Assembly (NCBI RefSeq): GCF_014201115.1 | Contig: NZ_JACHDO010000001.1 | Location: 4,898,001-4,962,000, forward strand | DNA: 64,000 bases | Source: Nocardiopsis metallicus | GTDB lineage: Bacteria; Actinomycetota; Actinomycetes; Streptosporangiales; Streptosporangiaceae | Reading direction: 5' to 3' | Shown here: piece after piece, positions 1-8,074 of the stretch | Layout of the letters: the number at the start of each line of letters is the position of its first letter | Position numbering within the stretch: position 1 is the stretch's first letter | Program-made: the position numbers and the translations under genes | Notes under the pieces: model-generated | Database searches by the model: none | What the model was told of the DNA's origin: nothing | Seen by the model: only the letters and a program-made list of their open reading frames with translations

Positions 1-41
1 GAGGCCGGACACCGCCGCGACAGGGACGGTGCCCGCGACCG

Positions 42-869
42 TCACTCCCCGGCCGCGGCGAGGGCGGTGTCGACGCTTCGGACGAACACGTCCAGGGGCT
101 GCGCGCCCATGACGGGGTCGCCGTTGATGACGAAGGCGGGGGTGGCGCTCACCCCGATCCGCTGGCCCTCGACGAAGTCGTGGCCGACCGAGATCCCGCT
201 CTGATCTGACCCCAGGTCCTCCTGGAACCGCTCACCGTCGAGCCCGAGCTCCTCGACGATCTCGTCGAGGACCCCATCCGGGTCCGAAGCGGACTTGAGC
301 TCGCCCTGCCGGTCGAAGACGGCCTCCTGGTACTCCCAGAACGCGCCCTGCTCACCGGCGGCGACCGCCCCGACCGACAGCGTCTGGGACAACTCACCCA
401 GGTAGGGGAACTCCCGCCACTCGATCCGCAGGTCGCCCGAGTCCACGTAGCGCTCGACCAGCTCGGGCTGGGTCTCCTGGGCCCAGGTGGCGCAGTAGGG
501 GCAGGCGAAGTCGGAGTAGGCGACCAGCACCACGGGCGCGTCGGCGCTACCCAGGGCCATCGGATCGTCCGCGGCGCGCCGGGCCAGGGCCTGCCCCCAC
601 TCGCGCTGCTCCGCGTCGATGTGGTCGACCGCCGATGCCTCGTCCGGGGACTCCCCGTCTGGGCCACCGCCCTCCAGGCGCAGTCCCACGACCACCGCGA
701 CGACCAGGGCCACGAGGACCGCCCCGCCGATCAGCAGCGGCGACACGCCCCCTCGCCTGGCGCCCTTCGGCTTGGTCGAACCCTCGGAGCCCTCGCCCTT
801 CCCGCTCCTTCCACCCTTCGCGTCCTTGGCGCCCCTGGCGCCCCCGTCGCTCCTGGCGTCCTTCGGCAT
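42..869 (-). CDS. Membrane-anchored DsbA/thioredoxin-like protein
   Basis: 275 residues. A basic, Gly/Lys-rich cytoplasmic tail (about 1-42) is followed by one hydrophobic segment (about 43-63) and an extracytoplasmic thioredoxin fold (about 100-270). The redox motif CPYC is at 123-126 within DFACPYC, and a cis-proline-type SATPAF segment lies near the C-terminus. This is the layout of the thioredoxin_4/DsbA family, which exchanges disulfides in exported proteins. ATG start at 869, preceded on the minus strand by a GGGAGAGG ribosome site that is very close to the start. The start region lies directly downstream of a long inverted repeat (887-926). Family assignment is secure; the substrate is unknown. 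Confidence 0.9.
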   Translation of the reverse strand: MPKDARSDGGARGAKDAKGGRSGKGEGSEGSTKPKGARRGGVSPLLIGGAVLVALVVAVVVGLRLEGGGPDGESPDEASAVDHIDAEQREWGQALARRAADDPMALGSADAPVVLVAYSDFACPYCATWAQETQPELVERYVDSGDLRIEWREFPYLGELSQTLSVGAVAAGEQGAFWEYQEAVFDRQGELKSASDPDGVLDEIVEELGLDGERFQEDLGSDQSGISVGHDFVEGQRIGVSATPAFVINGDPVMGAQPLDVFVRSVDTALAAAGE

Positions 870-886
870 ACCTCTCCCACCCCCGT

Positions 887-926
887 TTTCTATGGCAGAT
901 AGAGAGTACTCTACGCACCATAGAAA
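887..926. promoter_or_regulatory. Nested inverted repeat upstream of the DsbA-like gene
   Basis: Nine-base arms TTTCTATGG (887-895) and CCATAGAAA (918-926) flank a ten-base palindrome AGAGTACTCT (903-912). The block is AT-richer than its surroundings and sits just upstream of the minus-strand DsbA-like gene. It looks like an operator or promoter region; the regulator is unknown. Confidence 0.45.
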
Positions 927-1089
927 TCAGCTGCGGCGTGCCGTCGCGCCACCCACGGTAAACGGTCACGTGTGCGGAGGTCCCGGAGTGCGTCCCCGAT
1001 TAGCGACCGCCTCCAGCGGAAAGAGGGAGAGGACATCCACACGCGGCGGGACCGGGGGGGGCCGCCGCCGCGGAGAGGCAGGAAGGACC

Positions 1090-2310
1090 ATGAGCGGCAA
1101 CAGAGGTGTGCTCTACCAGGGCCCGGGCGAGGTCGGGGTCCAGGACATCGGCTATCCGGAGTTCGTGCTGCGGGACGGGCCCGGGGTCAACCCGGCGAAC
1201 GTGGGGCGCGAGGTCCCGCACGGCGCGATCCTGAAGGTCGTCGCCACCAACATCTGCGGCAGTGACCAGCACATGGTCCGGGGCCGCACCACGGCGCCCA
1301 AGGGCCTGGTCCTGGGGCACGAGATCACCGGAGAGGTGGTCGAGACGGGCCCCGACGTCGAGTTCATCGAGGTCGGCGACCTGGTCTCGGTCCCGTTCAA
1401 CATCGCCTGCGGGCGCTGTGTGAACTGCAAGGCCAGGCGGACGGAGATCTGTCTCAACGTCAACCCCGACCGGCCCGGGTCAGCCTACGGCTACGTGGAC
1501 ATGGGCGGCTGGGTCGGCGGACAGGCCCAGTTCGCCCTGGTGCCCTACGCGGACTGGAACCTGTTGAGGTTCCCCGACCGCGAGCAGGCGCTGGAGAAGA
1601 TCCTCGACCTGACGATGCTCTCGGACATCTTCCCGACCGGCTACCACGGCTGCGTCACCGCCGGTGTGGGCGTGGGTTCGAGCGTCTACGTGGCGGGCGC
1701 CGGGCCCGTGGGGCTGGCGGCCGCGGCCTCGGCCCAACTGCTGGGCGCGGCGGTGGTGGTCGTCGGCGACCTCAACGACGAGCGCCTCGCTCAGGCGCGC
1801 GGGTTCGGCTGCGAGACGGTCAACGTCTCCGCGGGCGACCCCGGCGACCAGATCGAGGAGCTGCTCGGCACGCCCGCCGTGGACTGCGCGGTGGACGCGG
1901 TCGGCTTCGAGGCGCACGGGACCGGTGACAAGGCCTCGGAGGAGGCCCCCGCCAGTGTCCTGAACACCGCGATGGACGTCACCAAAGCGGGCGGTTCCAT
2001 CGGTATCCCCGGCCTGTACGTGACGGGCGACCCGGGGGCCGCGGACGACGCGGCCAAGGAGGGTTCGCTGTCGATCCGGTTCGGTCTGGGCTGGTCGAAG
2101 TCGCACGCCTTCTTCACCGGACAGTGCCCGGTGATGAAGTACCACCGCCAGCTGATGGAAGCGATCCTCAACGACCGCGTCCACATCGCCGAGGCGGTGA
2201 ACGCCGTCGCCATCCCGCTGGAGGACGCGCCCGAGGGCTACCAGTCCTTCGACAAGGGGGCGGCCAGCAAGTACGTTCTCGACCCGAACGGCTACCTGGG
2301 CACCGGCTGA
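1090..2310 (+). CDS. fdhA: Glutathione-independent formaldehyde dehydrogenase (zinc, NAD)
   Basis: 406 residues, matching the roughly 400-residue Pseudomonas-type enzyme that oxidises formaldehyde to formate with tightly bound NAD. It is a zinc-containing medium-chain dehydrogenase: C56 and the GHE motif (H77) supply catalytic-zinc ligands, and C107, C110, C113 and C121 form the structural zinc site. The Rossmann signature VAGAGPVGLAA follows near 185-195. The long C-terminal dehydrogenase domain with a KSHAF.TGQ.PVMKY stretch is typical of FdhA rather than of threonine or alcohol dehydrogenases. ATG at 1090 was chosen because AGGAAGG (1080-1086) lies just upstream; the open frame extends further 5' but that part is not protein-like. 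Confidence 0.93.
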   Translation: MSGNRGVLYQGPGEVGVQDIGYPEFVLRDGPGVNPANVGREVPHGAILKVVATNICGSDQHMVRGRTTAPKGLVLGHEITGEVVETGPDVEFIEVGDLVSVPFNIACGRCVNCKARRTEICLNVNPDRPGSAYGYVDMGGWVGGQAQFALVPYADWNLLRFPDREQALEKILDLTMLSDIFPTGYHGCVTAGVGVGSSVYVAGAGPVGLAAAASAQLLGAAVVVVGDLNDERLAQARGFGCETVNVSAGDPGDQIEELLGTPAVDCAVDAVGFEAHGTGDKASEEAPASVLNTAMDVTKAGGSIGIPGLYVTGDPGAADDAAKEGSLSIRFGLGWSKSHAFFTGQCPVMKYHRQLMEAILNDRVHIAEAVNAVAIPLEDAPEGYQSFDKGAASKYVLDPNGYLGTG

Positions 2311-2414
2311 GGGTTCAGCGGGACCAGCTCGGGAATGGCCGCGGGGTGGTTGCGGGGATCCGTTGCAGGCACGGTTGCGGAGTCGGCCGCCGGACCGCCC
2401 GGCGGGTCAACCGG

Positions 2415-2621
2415 TCACTCGCCGGTGATCATCCGGGACACGTAGAGCACCGCCCCGGCGGCCAGGGCGGCGATGGCCATCGACGCCACCAGGGAGGCCA
2501 GGCCCAGGACCACGCCCTGCAAGGCGACCCAGGACTCCAGGAAGTCCCGGGTGGCGGTCCGCGAGAGCACGAACACGCCCATGAAGACGACGAAGGCGAT
2601 GATCGGGGAAAGCTTGTTCAC
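2415..2621 (-). CDS. Small two-segment membrane protein
   Basis: 68 residues with two hydrophobic helices (about 6-21 and 35-62) joined by a short polar loop, ending in MITGE. It faces fdhA convergently. No family recognised. GC skew and codon use fit a real small actinobacterial membrane protein, but there is no conserved motif to name a role. Confidence 0.6.
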   Translation of the reverse strand: MNKLSPIIAFVVFMGVFVLSRTATRDFLESWVALQGVVLGLASLVASMAIAALAAGAVLYVSRMITGE

Positions 2622-2770
2622 CCGAACATCCTAGGCACCGGCCCGAACCGGTCCGGCCGATGGTCCGTTGTTTCCCCAGGTCGCCCGGTTCATCCCGGCT
2701 TGGGGGCGGGTATCACCCGGCTGAGACCGGCCTGGGGGAGGCCGGTCGTCGAACCGCGGGGGGAGAGCAG

Positions 2771-2965
2771 ATGCGAGCGATCATCGGAGACCGCCTGCAC
2801 ACGCACGGGGTCACCAGCTCCAAGGGCGAGCACGAAGCCGAGATCATCGACGTCCTCGGGGCCGACGACGGCCCGCCCTACATGGTCCGCTTCGCCGACG
2901 GTGAGGAGAGGGTCATCTACCCGGGCCCCAAGACCGTGGTGCACCCCAGGACTCCGAGCGACTGA
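2771..2965 (+). CDS. DUF1918 domain protein
   Basis: 64 residues. The pattern (GD.L...G......GE..EI..V.G.DG.PPY.VR..DG.E....PGP...V) is that of the small DUF1918 proteins common in actinobacteria, which form a compact SH3-like beta barrel of unknown role. ATG 2771 has GGGAGAG immediately upstream. A strong hairpin terminator follows directly (2980-3006), so the gene is probably monocistronic. Confidence 0.85.
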   Translation: MRAIIGDRLHTHGVTSSKGEHEAEIIDVLGADDGPPYMVRFADGEERVIYPGPKTVVHPRTPSD

Positions 2966-2979
2966 CCGAAAAGGCGGAC

Positions 2980-3006
2980 GGAGCCCCGGCAGGCCGCCGG
3001 GGCTCC
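2980..3006 (+). terminator. Hairpin terminator after DUF1918 gene
   Basis: Eleven-base perfect stem, GGAGCCCCGGC (2980-2990) with GCCGGGGCTCC (2996-3006), and a five-base loop. It is placed 14 bases after the stop codon. Confidence 0.75.
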
Positions 3007-3017
3007 TCCGTGCGCTC

Positions 3018-3067
3018 TTGACAGTGTGGCGGGGACAAACGTACCTTCTCTGTGAGAAAGCGCTTTC
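3018..3067 (+). promoter_or_regulatory. Promoter with LacI-family-type operator
   Basis: A consensus -35 TTGACA (3018-3023) and a -10 TACCTT (3042-3047) are 18 bases apart. Right behind the -10 lies the perfect palindrome GAAAGCGCTTTC (3056-3067), whose AGCGCT core is the hallmark of LacI/GalR-family operators. The operator would cover the transcription start of the cupin gene, a repression geometry. Confidence 0.6.
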
Positions 3068-3090
3068 CAGCAAGCGACCCGGGAGCCGCG

Positions 3091-3849
3091 GTGAGCCCAG
3101 AGGCCGAGACCACCCGCCCAGGCGAACCCCCTCCCCTGCCGGGCGGGGTCGGACTGTCCCGGCTGCGCGTCTACGACTGGCCCGCCGCGCCCGGCTCCGA
3201 CGGTTTGTGCGGCGGCTCCCCGCACATGCACCTGGCCTGCGCCGAGGCGTACGCGGTGACCGGCGGTTCCGGCTCGGTACAGACCCTCACCACGGACGGC
3301 TTCGCCACCCACCCGCTCGGCGCGGGCGACCTCCTGTGGTTCACCCCCGGAACCGTGCACCGCCTGGTCAACGACGGCGACCTGCGGTTGGTCGTCATCA
3401 TGCAGAACGCGGGCCTGCCCGAGGCCGGTGACGCCGTCCTCACCTTCCCGCCCGACGTCCTGGCCGACCCGGCCGCCTACGCGCGGGCCGTCACCCTCGA
3501 CCCCGCCGACCCCGAGGGTTCGGCCCGCAGGCGACGCGAACTCGCCGTCGCGGGCTTCACCGGGCTGCGCGAGCGCCTGGACTCGGGTGACGTGAGCGCG
3601 ATGACCGACTTCCACGCCGCCGCCCTGCGGCTGGTCCACGCCGGTCTGCCCGACTGGCGGACCCGCTTCGAACAGGGCCCGGCGGCCGACGTCGCCCGCA
3701 CCACCGCCCGCCTCGACGCGCTCCAGGCAGGCGACACCTCCCACCTGGCGTCCGCGGCGGTCTACCGAAGCGACCCAGCCCCGGCCTGGGGCATGTGCGG
3801 ACGCCTCGAGAAGTTCGAGACCACCGGGCCGACCGCCAAGCCCGAGTAG
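3091..3849 (+). CDS. Cupin domain protein
   Basis: About 252 residues. The N-terminal half is a cupin fold with SPHMHLACAEAYAV and GDLLWFTPGTVHRLVN, the two histidine-bearing cupin motifs; the C-terminal half is helical and of unknown function. GTG 3091 is preferred over the in-frame GTG 3052, because the upstream one lies on top of the predicted transcription start and operator, while GGGAG precedes 3091. No partner gene is adjacent, so the ligand is unknown. The LacI-type operator suggests control by a sugar or similar small molecule. Confidence 0.8.
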   Translation: MSPEAETTRPGEPPPLPGGVGLSRLRVYDWPAAPGSDGLCGGSPHMHLACAEAYAVTGGSGSVQTLTTDGFATHPLGAGDLLWFTPGTVHRLVNDGDLRLVVIMQNAGLPEAGDAVLTFPPDVLADPAAYARAVTLDPADPEGSARRRRELAVAGFTGLRERLDSGDVSAMTDFHAAALRLVHAGLPDWRTRFEQGPAADVARTTARLDALQAGDTSHLASAAVYRSDPAPAWGMCGRLEKFETTGPTAKPE

Positions 3850-4771
3850 CCCGGGGAAACCAGCATCCCCGGCTCCTCAGGTTTGAAGGGGTGAAGGGCA
3901 TCTCCCATTCACGGAGGCCGACCAGGCCGAAACCCTCTCTCAGGAATGAATCAGCCGTCGGCACCCCTGACCGCCCGCGCAGCGCCTGGCGCACTCGCCG
4001 AGTCACCACCGCACCGCGCGCCACACAGGTCACCTGCTCTACTCAGGCCAGCCCCGTGAACGCCCTCCCAGCTCCCGGCGACCACCAGCAGGACCGATTG
4101 ATTTCGCAAAAAAATCTCCGAAAACCTGTGTGAGATTAAGAGCTGTGTTGTCATGTCTTGTACGTGTGATGCACCACAGCAAGCAGCCAGTGCACTGCTC
4201 ACTCGTGGACTGCACCTCGAGGAGGCAGACCCGACCGAACCCGAGTTTCGGTCATTCGGAGGCAAACCTGCCTGACCGGCACCGGAAGCTCTGGCTGACA
4301 AGGCCTGAGGGACATCCGAGAGTTAGGTCTGATCATCCACCTCACCGACCACGGCTCCGCCAAAACCGCCAAGTGCATCGACACCAGCACGAATCGTGAC
4401 CACGAGACCGTATTCCCAGGTTTTGGACATCAAAAATTCGGTAGTACTGTTGTCTTAAATCCAACAGAGCGATACTGTACCTGCCAGTAACATCGCACTC
4501 AGGGGCGCAGCGCGGCGCCCCGGCCCAATCTCACTGCCCCAGCGTCGCCAGTAGCGCCGGAGCCGTCGTCAATTCCTTCTGCGAAAAACGGGGAATCGAC
4601 AGCACTCAGCAGAGAGTTATGGTAGGTGAGCCCCGCGAGACCGGGCCTGCTCGCCGCTCTCCGGCAAAGCGCCACCAGGCCTCACGGGGCATTGGACGGG
4701 CGATTCCGCGTCAGGTCTTCCACAACTTAAGCGCGGCTTCGCCTCCCGGGACCTCAGGTAGAGGCCACATC
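3850..4771. other. Gene-poor, lower-GC stretch
   Basis: No convincing gene. It includes unusually A/T-rich patches for this genome (for example 4098-4135 and 4425-4465) and short open frames without ribosome sites. One plus-strand frame without a start (about 4310-4490) reads like protein but is too short to assign. The stretch probably holds decayed sequence next to the XRE/DUF397 island. Confidence 0.5.
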
Positions 4772-4996
4772 TCAGTGGTCCGCCTGAGGTCCTCCACTGT
4801 CGCTCCGCAGCAACAGTTCAATCGACGTGATCACCTCCCGGGGATCGAAGTCCTGGCCGAGCACCCCTTGGACCAGACCCGAAACGGCTCCGATCACGAG
4901 GGCCTTCGCCGCGAAGAGGGCGATCACCCCGAGCACCTCCCCGGCACCCAACCTCTTGCGATGTCGCCCCACGTACCAGGCACGGTGTTCCTTCAT
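4772..4996 (-). CDS. Small hypothetical membrane protein
   Basis: 74 residues: a basic N-terminus (MKEHRAWYVGRHRKR), one long hydrophobic helix (about 20-46) and an acidic tail with FDPREVITSIE. The minus strand carries an excellent GAGGGGAA ribosome site a few bases before the ATG at 4996. That is the main reason to accept it inside an otherwise gene-poor stretch. No family recognised. Confidence 0.5.
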   Translation of the reverse strand: MKEHRAWYVGRHRKRLGAGEVLGVIALFAAKALVIGAVSGLVQGVLGQDFDPREVITSIELLLRSDSGGPQADH

Positions 4997-5454
4997 CCGG
5001 ATTCCCCTCAGTTAGTAGACGACTACGCCGGCGAAGTCGTTCCGTAATGAGGAAACGACGTCGCTGGCCTCGACGACTTCGAACCGAGAGTGCGAACCCG
5101 GCCTCGGCAGGGCCGCGACACTGCCCGACCCCGGTGGGAGAAAGCGGGCGTGGCGAGCTCAGGCGCGCGAGGGGAACGGGGGATGGCCACGGGCAAGGGG
5201 TTCACCCCCGCGGCCGCCTGCTCGGACTCGACGGTTCCCGGGGGTCTCCCACCCCCGTCAAGCTCACCTCAGGCGCCAGATGTACGCTTGGTGCTACATG
5301 GCAAAACGCTACCACTCTCCCCCAAAGTGTGATCTTCGCGCATTGCCCCCTTCTGTGGACGTAGATACCAGAGCATCACGAACCTAACGACAGCCATCCT
5401 GCCACGTGTCACTTCACAGGGTGGCATCCAAGGTACCCAGCCGGAAGGACGACC
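4997..5454. other. Intergenic stretch upstream of XRE gene
   Basis: No supported gene. A short hairpin CGGGGGT/ACCCCCG (5239-5257) is present without a T-run. The segment just before 5455 must hold the XRE promoter, and GGAAGGA precedes its ATG. Confidence 0.4.
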
Positions 5455-6321
5455 ATGACCTCGGACAGCGGCCCCGCAGTTCAACAGGCGCAACTGACCC
5501 GTCGCCTCACCAAGTTGCGCAGGGCACAGGACTTGAGCCAGGCCCAGGTGGCAGACGACCTGGGCTGGTCCTACCACAAGATGATGCGCTACGAGACGGG
5601 CAAGCAGGTGCTGCCCCAGACAGAGCTGGAAGCGCTCCTGCGCCGATACGGAGTTCTGGACACCCCGATCGGCGACGCACTCGTCGAGCTCGGCCAAGGC
5701 GCACGCCAGCCCGCGTGGTGGAAGAGCTACCGGACCTACGTAAGCCGCGACTACCTGAGGTTCGTCGGCCTTGAAGCCGGGGCCAGTTCCATCCACCAGG
5801 TTCAGATGTCCGTGGTGCCCGGCCTACTGCAAACCCCCGAGTACGCACGCACCCTCACCGCCACATGCAGGCCCAAAGAAGTCGTCGACAAGATCGTTGA
5901 GCTCCGAAAAGAACGGCAGGAGAAAATCCGAAACCGAGCCCAGCCACCCAACGAGGTATACATTATTGACGAATCCGTACTCCGACGCCATGTCGGAAAG
6001 GGAAAAGATCCCAAAATCATGCCAAGACAGATTGAGTACATCAAGGCACTGACTCAGAATAAGAATATCCGCCTCCACATCATCCCACAAAACTCCGACT
6101 GGACCTTTGGGATGTACAGCTCGTTCACCATACTCGCCTTTGCTGATGAGCTTGAGGATATTCTTTTCAAAGAATCCATCGAATCCAGCTCAACCACCGG
6201 CGACACGAGCGACGTGGAAGCAAGTAAAAGTGAATTCGAAAACCTCCTGAGCCGCTACACGCTCGGAAAAATGGAATCACTCAAACTGCTGGAAGGCATT
6301 CACTTGTCCCTGTCCAGCTGA
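5455..6321 (+). CDS. XRE-family regulator with DUF5753 domain
   Basis: 288 residues, the usual length for the helix-turn-helix/DUF5753 proteins abundant in Streptomyces and Nocardiopsis. The HTH_31 domain covers about 14-66 (LTKLRRAQDLSQAQVADDLG...). The DUF5753 part (about 100-285) starts with WWKSY and contains VVPGLLQTPEYAR and IIPQNSDW. A strong GGAAGGA ribosome site precedes ATG 5455. The 3' half is visibly lower in GC than the 5' half. It pairs with the downstream DUF397 gene (6535). Such pairs are compared with WhiJ-type developmental regulators and toxin-antitoxin-like modules; the target here is not known. Confidence 0.92.
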   Translation: MTSDSGPAVQQAQLTRRLTKLRRAQDLSQAQVADDLGWSYHKMMRYETGKQVLPQTELEALLRRYGVLDTPIGDALVELGQGARQPAWWKSYRTYVSRDYLRFVGLEAGASSIHQVQMSVVPGLLQTPEYARTLTATCRPKEVVDKIVELRKERQEKIRNRAQPPNEVYIIDESVLRRHVGKGKDPKIMPRQIEYIKALTQNKNIRLHIIPQNSDWTFGMYSSFTILAFADELEDILFKESIESSSTTGDTSDVEASKSEFENLLSRYTLGKMESLKLLEGIHLSLSS

Positions 6322-6534
6322 ACGCGCCGAACTAGCGCTGACCACTGACTCGAACGTGACCAAACCGCTGGGGCAACACCAGCACCCAACATCACACCAG
6401 GCAGCGCAGACCACAGAAACACGATCGCTCAAGGCCATTTTCTTGCCCAACGGATGCATGGGCGATCTCGATGGTTGGGTATGGGTAGGGGTGGGCTGGA
6501 AGGCCGTCCCCTAAAATCCCCCCAAGGAGCGCGA

Positions 6535-6738
6535 ATGCCCGAGGCCAGTGGTGAAGACATCTCCTGGCGCAAGAGCAGCCACTCGTACCCCGAACACTGC
6601 GTGGAATTCGCTTGCTTAAACGGGGTCGCTCTAGTACGCGACTCCCAGAATAAGAACATCGGCCTCATCAGTGTTTCCGGGGGAGAGTGGATGCGCCTGG
6701 CATCGGCCACCCGCAGCACCCGAACCCAGAGCGATTAA
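6535..6738 (+). CDS. DUF397 domain protein
   Basis: 67 residues showing the DUF397 signature: ISWRKSSHS near the N-terminus, HCVEFACL in the middle and VALVRDSQNK before a C-terminal W. Start ATG 6535 with AAGGAG (6524-6529) five bases upstream. It lies 213 bases after the XRE-DUF5753 gene on the same strand, the standard partner arrangement. DUF397 proteins are thought to act with their XRE neighbour; no catalytic residues are visible. Confidence 0.88.
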   Translation: MPEASGEDISWRKSSHSYPEHCVEFACLNGVALVRDSQNKNIGLISVSGGEWMRLASATRSTRTQSD

Positions 6739-6958
6739 ATCCAGGATCTCCGATATTTGGGCGGAACTGCGTGGTTGGCACGAACGGGAACTCGGCCCAG
6801 GCGATGATGTGCGCCTTGACATGGGTGTTCTCACACCGGAGCGGCTGACCTCAGCATATTCCCAAACACACACCGAAGCCACCGTCACCCACTGCTATGT
6901 CTACGGAAGCAGGAAAACCGTTCGGCGAGCAAGCGAAATAAGCACAGGACTCCCATAA
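6725..6958 (+). other. Possible gene remnant after DUF397
   Basis: An open frame overlapping the end of the DUF397 gene reads SRISDIWAELRGWHERELGP and then LTPERLTSAYSQTHTEATVT. It looks more protein-like than random but has no ribosome site or in-frame start after 6671. It may be a truncated third member of the XRE/DUF397 module. Not assigned. Confidence 0.3.
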
Positions 6959-7079
6959 ACCCCGATCAGGAGAAGCCGGGCCTACTTCCGTGATTTTCGG
7001 GTACTTCCGGTTCGGCTTCGACCCGGCATATGGACACCAGCTTCGCAGTCACCTCGTGCATCCGGCGTGGGCAGAGTGT

Positions 7080-7979
7080 TCACCCGGTGCTGCAGTCCGC
7101 ACCGTCTTCGCAGCAGGCCGTCTCACCCGTGGCCAGGCCGACGCCCCGGCGTCGTTCCAGCAGGACGGTGTCGCGCCAGCGGCCGTGGTGTCGGGCGATG
7201 CGCTCACGTACTCCCACGGTGCGGAAACCCGCCTGGTGGTGCAGCGACAGGCTGGCGCGGTTCTCGGGGAAGACCGAGGTCTGGAGCGTCCAAAGCCCGC
7301 CGGTGTCGGCCTCGGTGACCTGGCGGTAGAGCAGGGCCTTGCCCACTCCGCGCCCACGTGCCCCTTCGGCGACGTACACCGACGTCTCGGCCACCCCGGA
7401 GTAGACCGCCCGGCCGGAGACGGGTGCGGCGGCGGCCCAGCCCACCACGACCCCGTCTGCCTCGGCGACCCACCGATGACCCTCGGTCCACTTGGTCCTC
7501 AGCTCCTCGACGGTCGGCGCCTGGGTCTCGAAGGTGGCGTGGCCGGTGGCGATGCCCTGCTCGTAGATGTCGCGAACCTTCTCCAGGTCGGCGTCGGCCA
7601 TGGGCCGGGTGGTGATGTCGGCGGGCAGGTCGGTGGGGCAGCACGGCCGGGCGTTGAGGACGCCCATGACGATGTCGGCGGCGTGCGGCAGACCGGTGCA
7701 GCAGGCGGGGTTGACGGCGACGCGGGTGGAGGTGCCCGCCTTGGTGAGGGTCACGAACCCGACGTCGGCGAGCTTGCGCAGGTGGTGGGAGACCGTGGGC
7801 TGACGGACGTCCACCATCTCGGCGAGCTGCCCCACGCTGACCGACCCCGGAGTGGTGGCGATGGCGTGCAGGAGCCGTACGCGCATGGGTTCGGCCAGGC
7901 AGGCGAACCAGGCGGCGTAGGTCTCGGCGTCGGCCTGGGTCAGTGCGGGTGCGTTGGGTTCGAGCCGTGTCACGGTCAT
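7080..7979 (-). CDS. ArsR repressor fused to ArsN-type GNAT acetyltransferase
   Basis: 299 residues with two domains. Residues 15-110 are an ArsR/SmtB winged helix (MVDVRQPTVSHHLRKLADVG) followed by Cys pairs C93-C94 and C113-C114, plausible As(III) ligands. Residues 122-275 are a GNAT domain of the phosphinothricin/arsinothricin acetyltransferase type (ITTRPM.DAD.E.V..IYEQGIATGHATFET). Its acetyl-CoA loop is RGRGVG (208-213). A Cys-rich tail follows (C289, C290, C296). ArsN1 enzymes N-acetylate arsinothricin, an arsenic-containing glutamate analogue. The gene is divergent from a flavoprotein-MFS operon and shares a dyad-rich 92-base promoter region. That a single protein senses arsenic and modifies an arsenical is an inference from the fusion. 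Confidence 0.88.
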   Translation of the reverse strand: MTVTRLEPNAPALTQADAETYAAWFACLAEPMRVRLLHAIATTPGSVSVGQLAEMVDVRQPTVSHHLRKLADVGFVTLTKAGTSTRVAVNPACCTGLPHAADIVMGVLNARPCCPTDLPADITTRPMADADLEKVRDIYEQGIATGHATFETQAPTVEELRTKWTEGHRWVAEADGVVVGWAAAAPVSGRAVYSGVAETSVYVAEGARGRGVGKALLYRQVTEADTGGLWTLQTSVFPENRASLSLHHQAGFRTVGVRERIARHHGRWRDTVLLERRRGVGLATGETACCEDGADCSTG

Positions 7980-7988
7980 GCCTCACAT

Positions 7989-8036
7989 TATCGACCACGA
8001 TCAATGGTTGCGTCCATCGACAGGCGTCGATAGAGT
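7989..8036. promoter_or_regulatory. Divergent ArsR-type operator/promoter
   Basis: The inverted repeat ATCGAC (8016-8021)/GTCGAT (8026-8031) lies between a -35-like TTGCGT (8008-8013) and a -10-like TAGAGT (8031-8036) of the rightward operon, spaced 17 bases. A second, weaker ATCGA...TCAAT dyad lies at 7989-8004. This spacing fits repression by the divergently encoded ArsR-ArsN protein. Confidence 0.55.
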
Positions 8037-8074
8037 TCCAATCCATAGACGCCCATCGATGAAAGAGGTATGTG

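Noticed and set aside
2124..3431. 435-codon plus-strand frame across fdhA end, small genes and cupin
   Set aside because: Crosses a strong terminator and several better-supported genes in other frames; Arg/Gly/Pro-rich shadow.
4130..4490. Small frames in the gene-poor stretch (for example LIIHLTDHGSAKTAK)
   Set aside because: No start codon with ribosome site and no recognisable family; kept only as part of a non-coding note.
5239..5257. Hairpin as terminator of an upstream gene
   Set aside because: Stem is only seven bases, has no T-run, and no plus-strand gene ends nearby.
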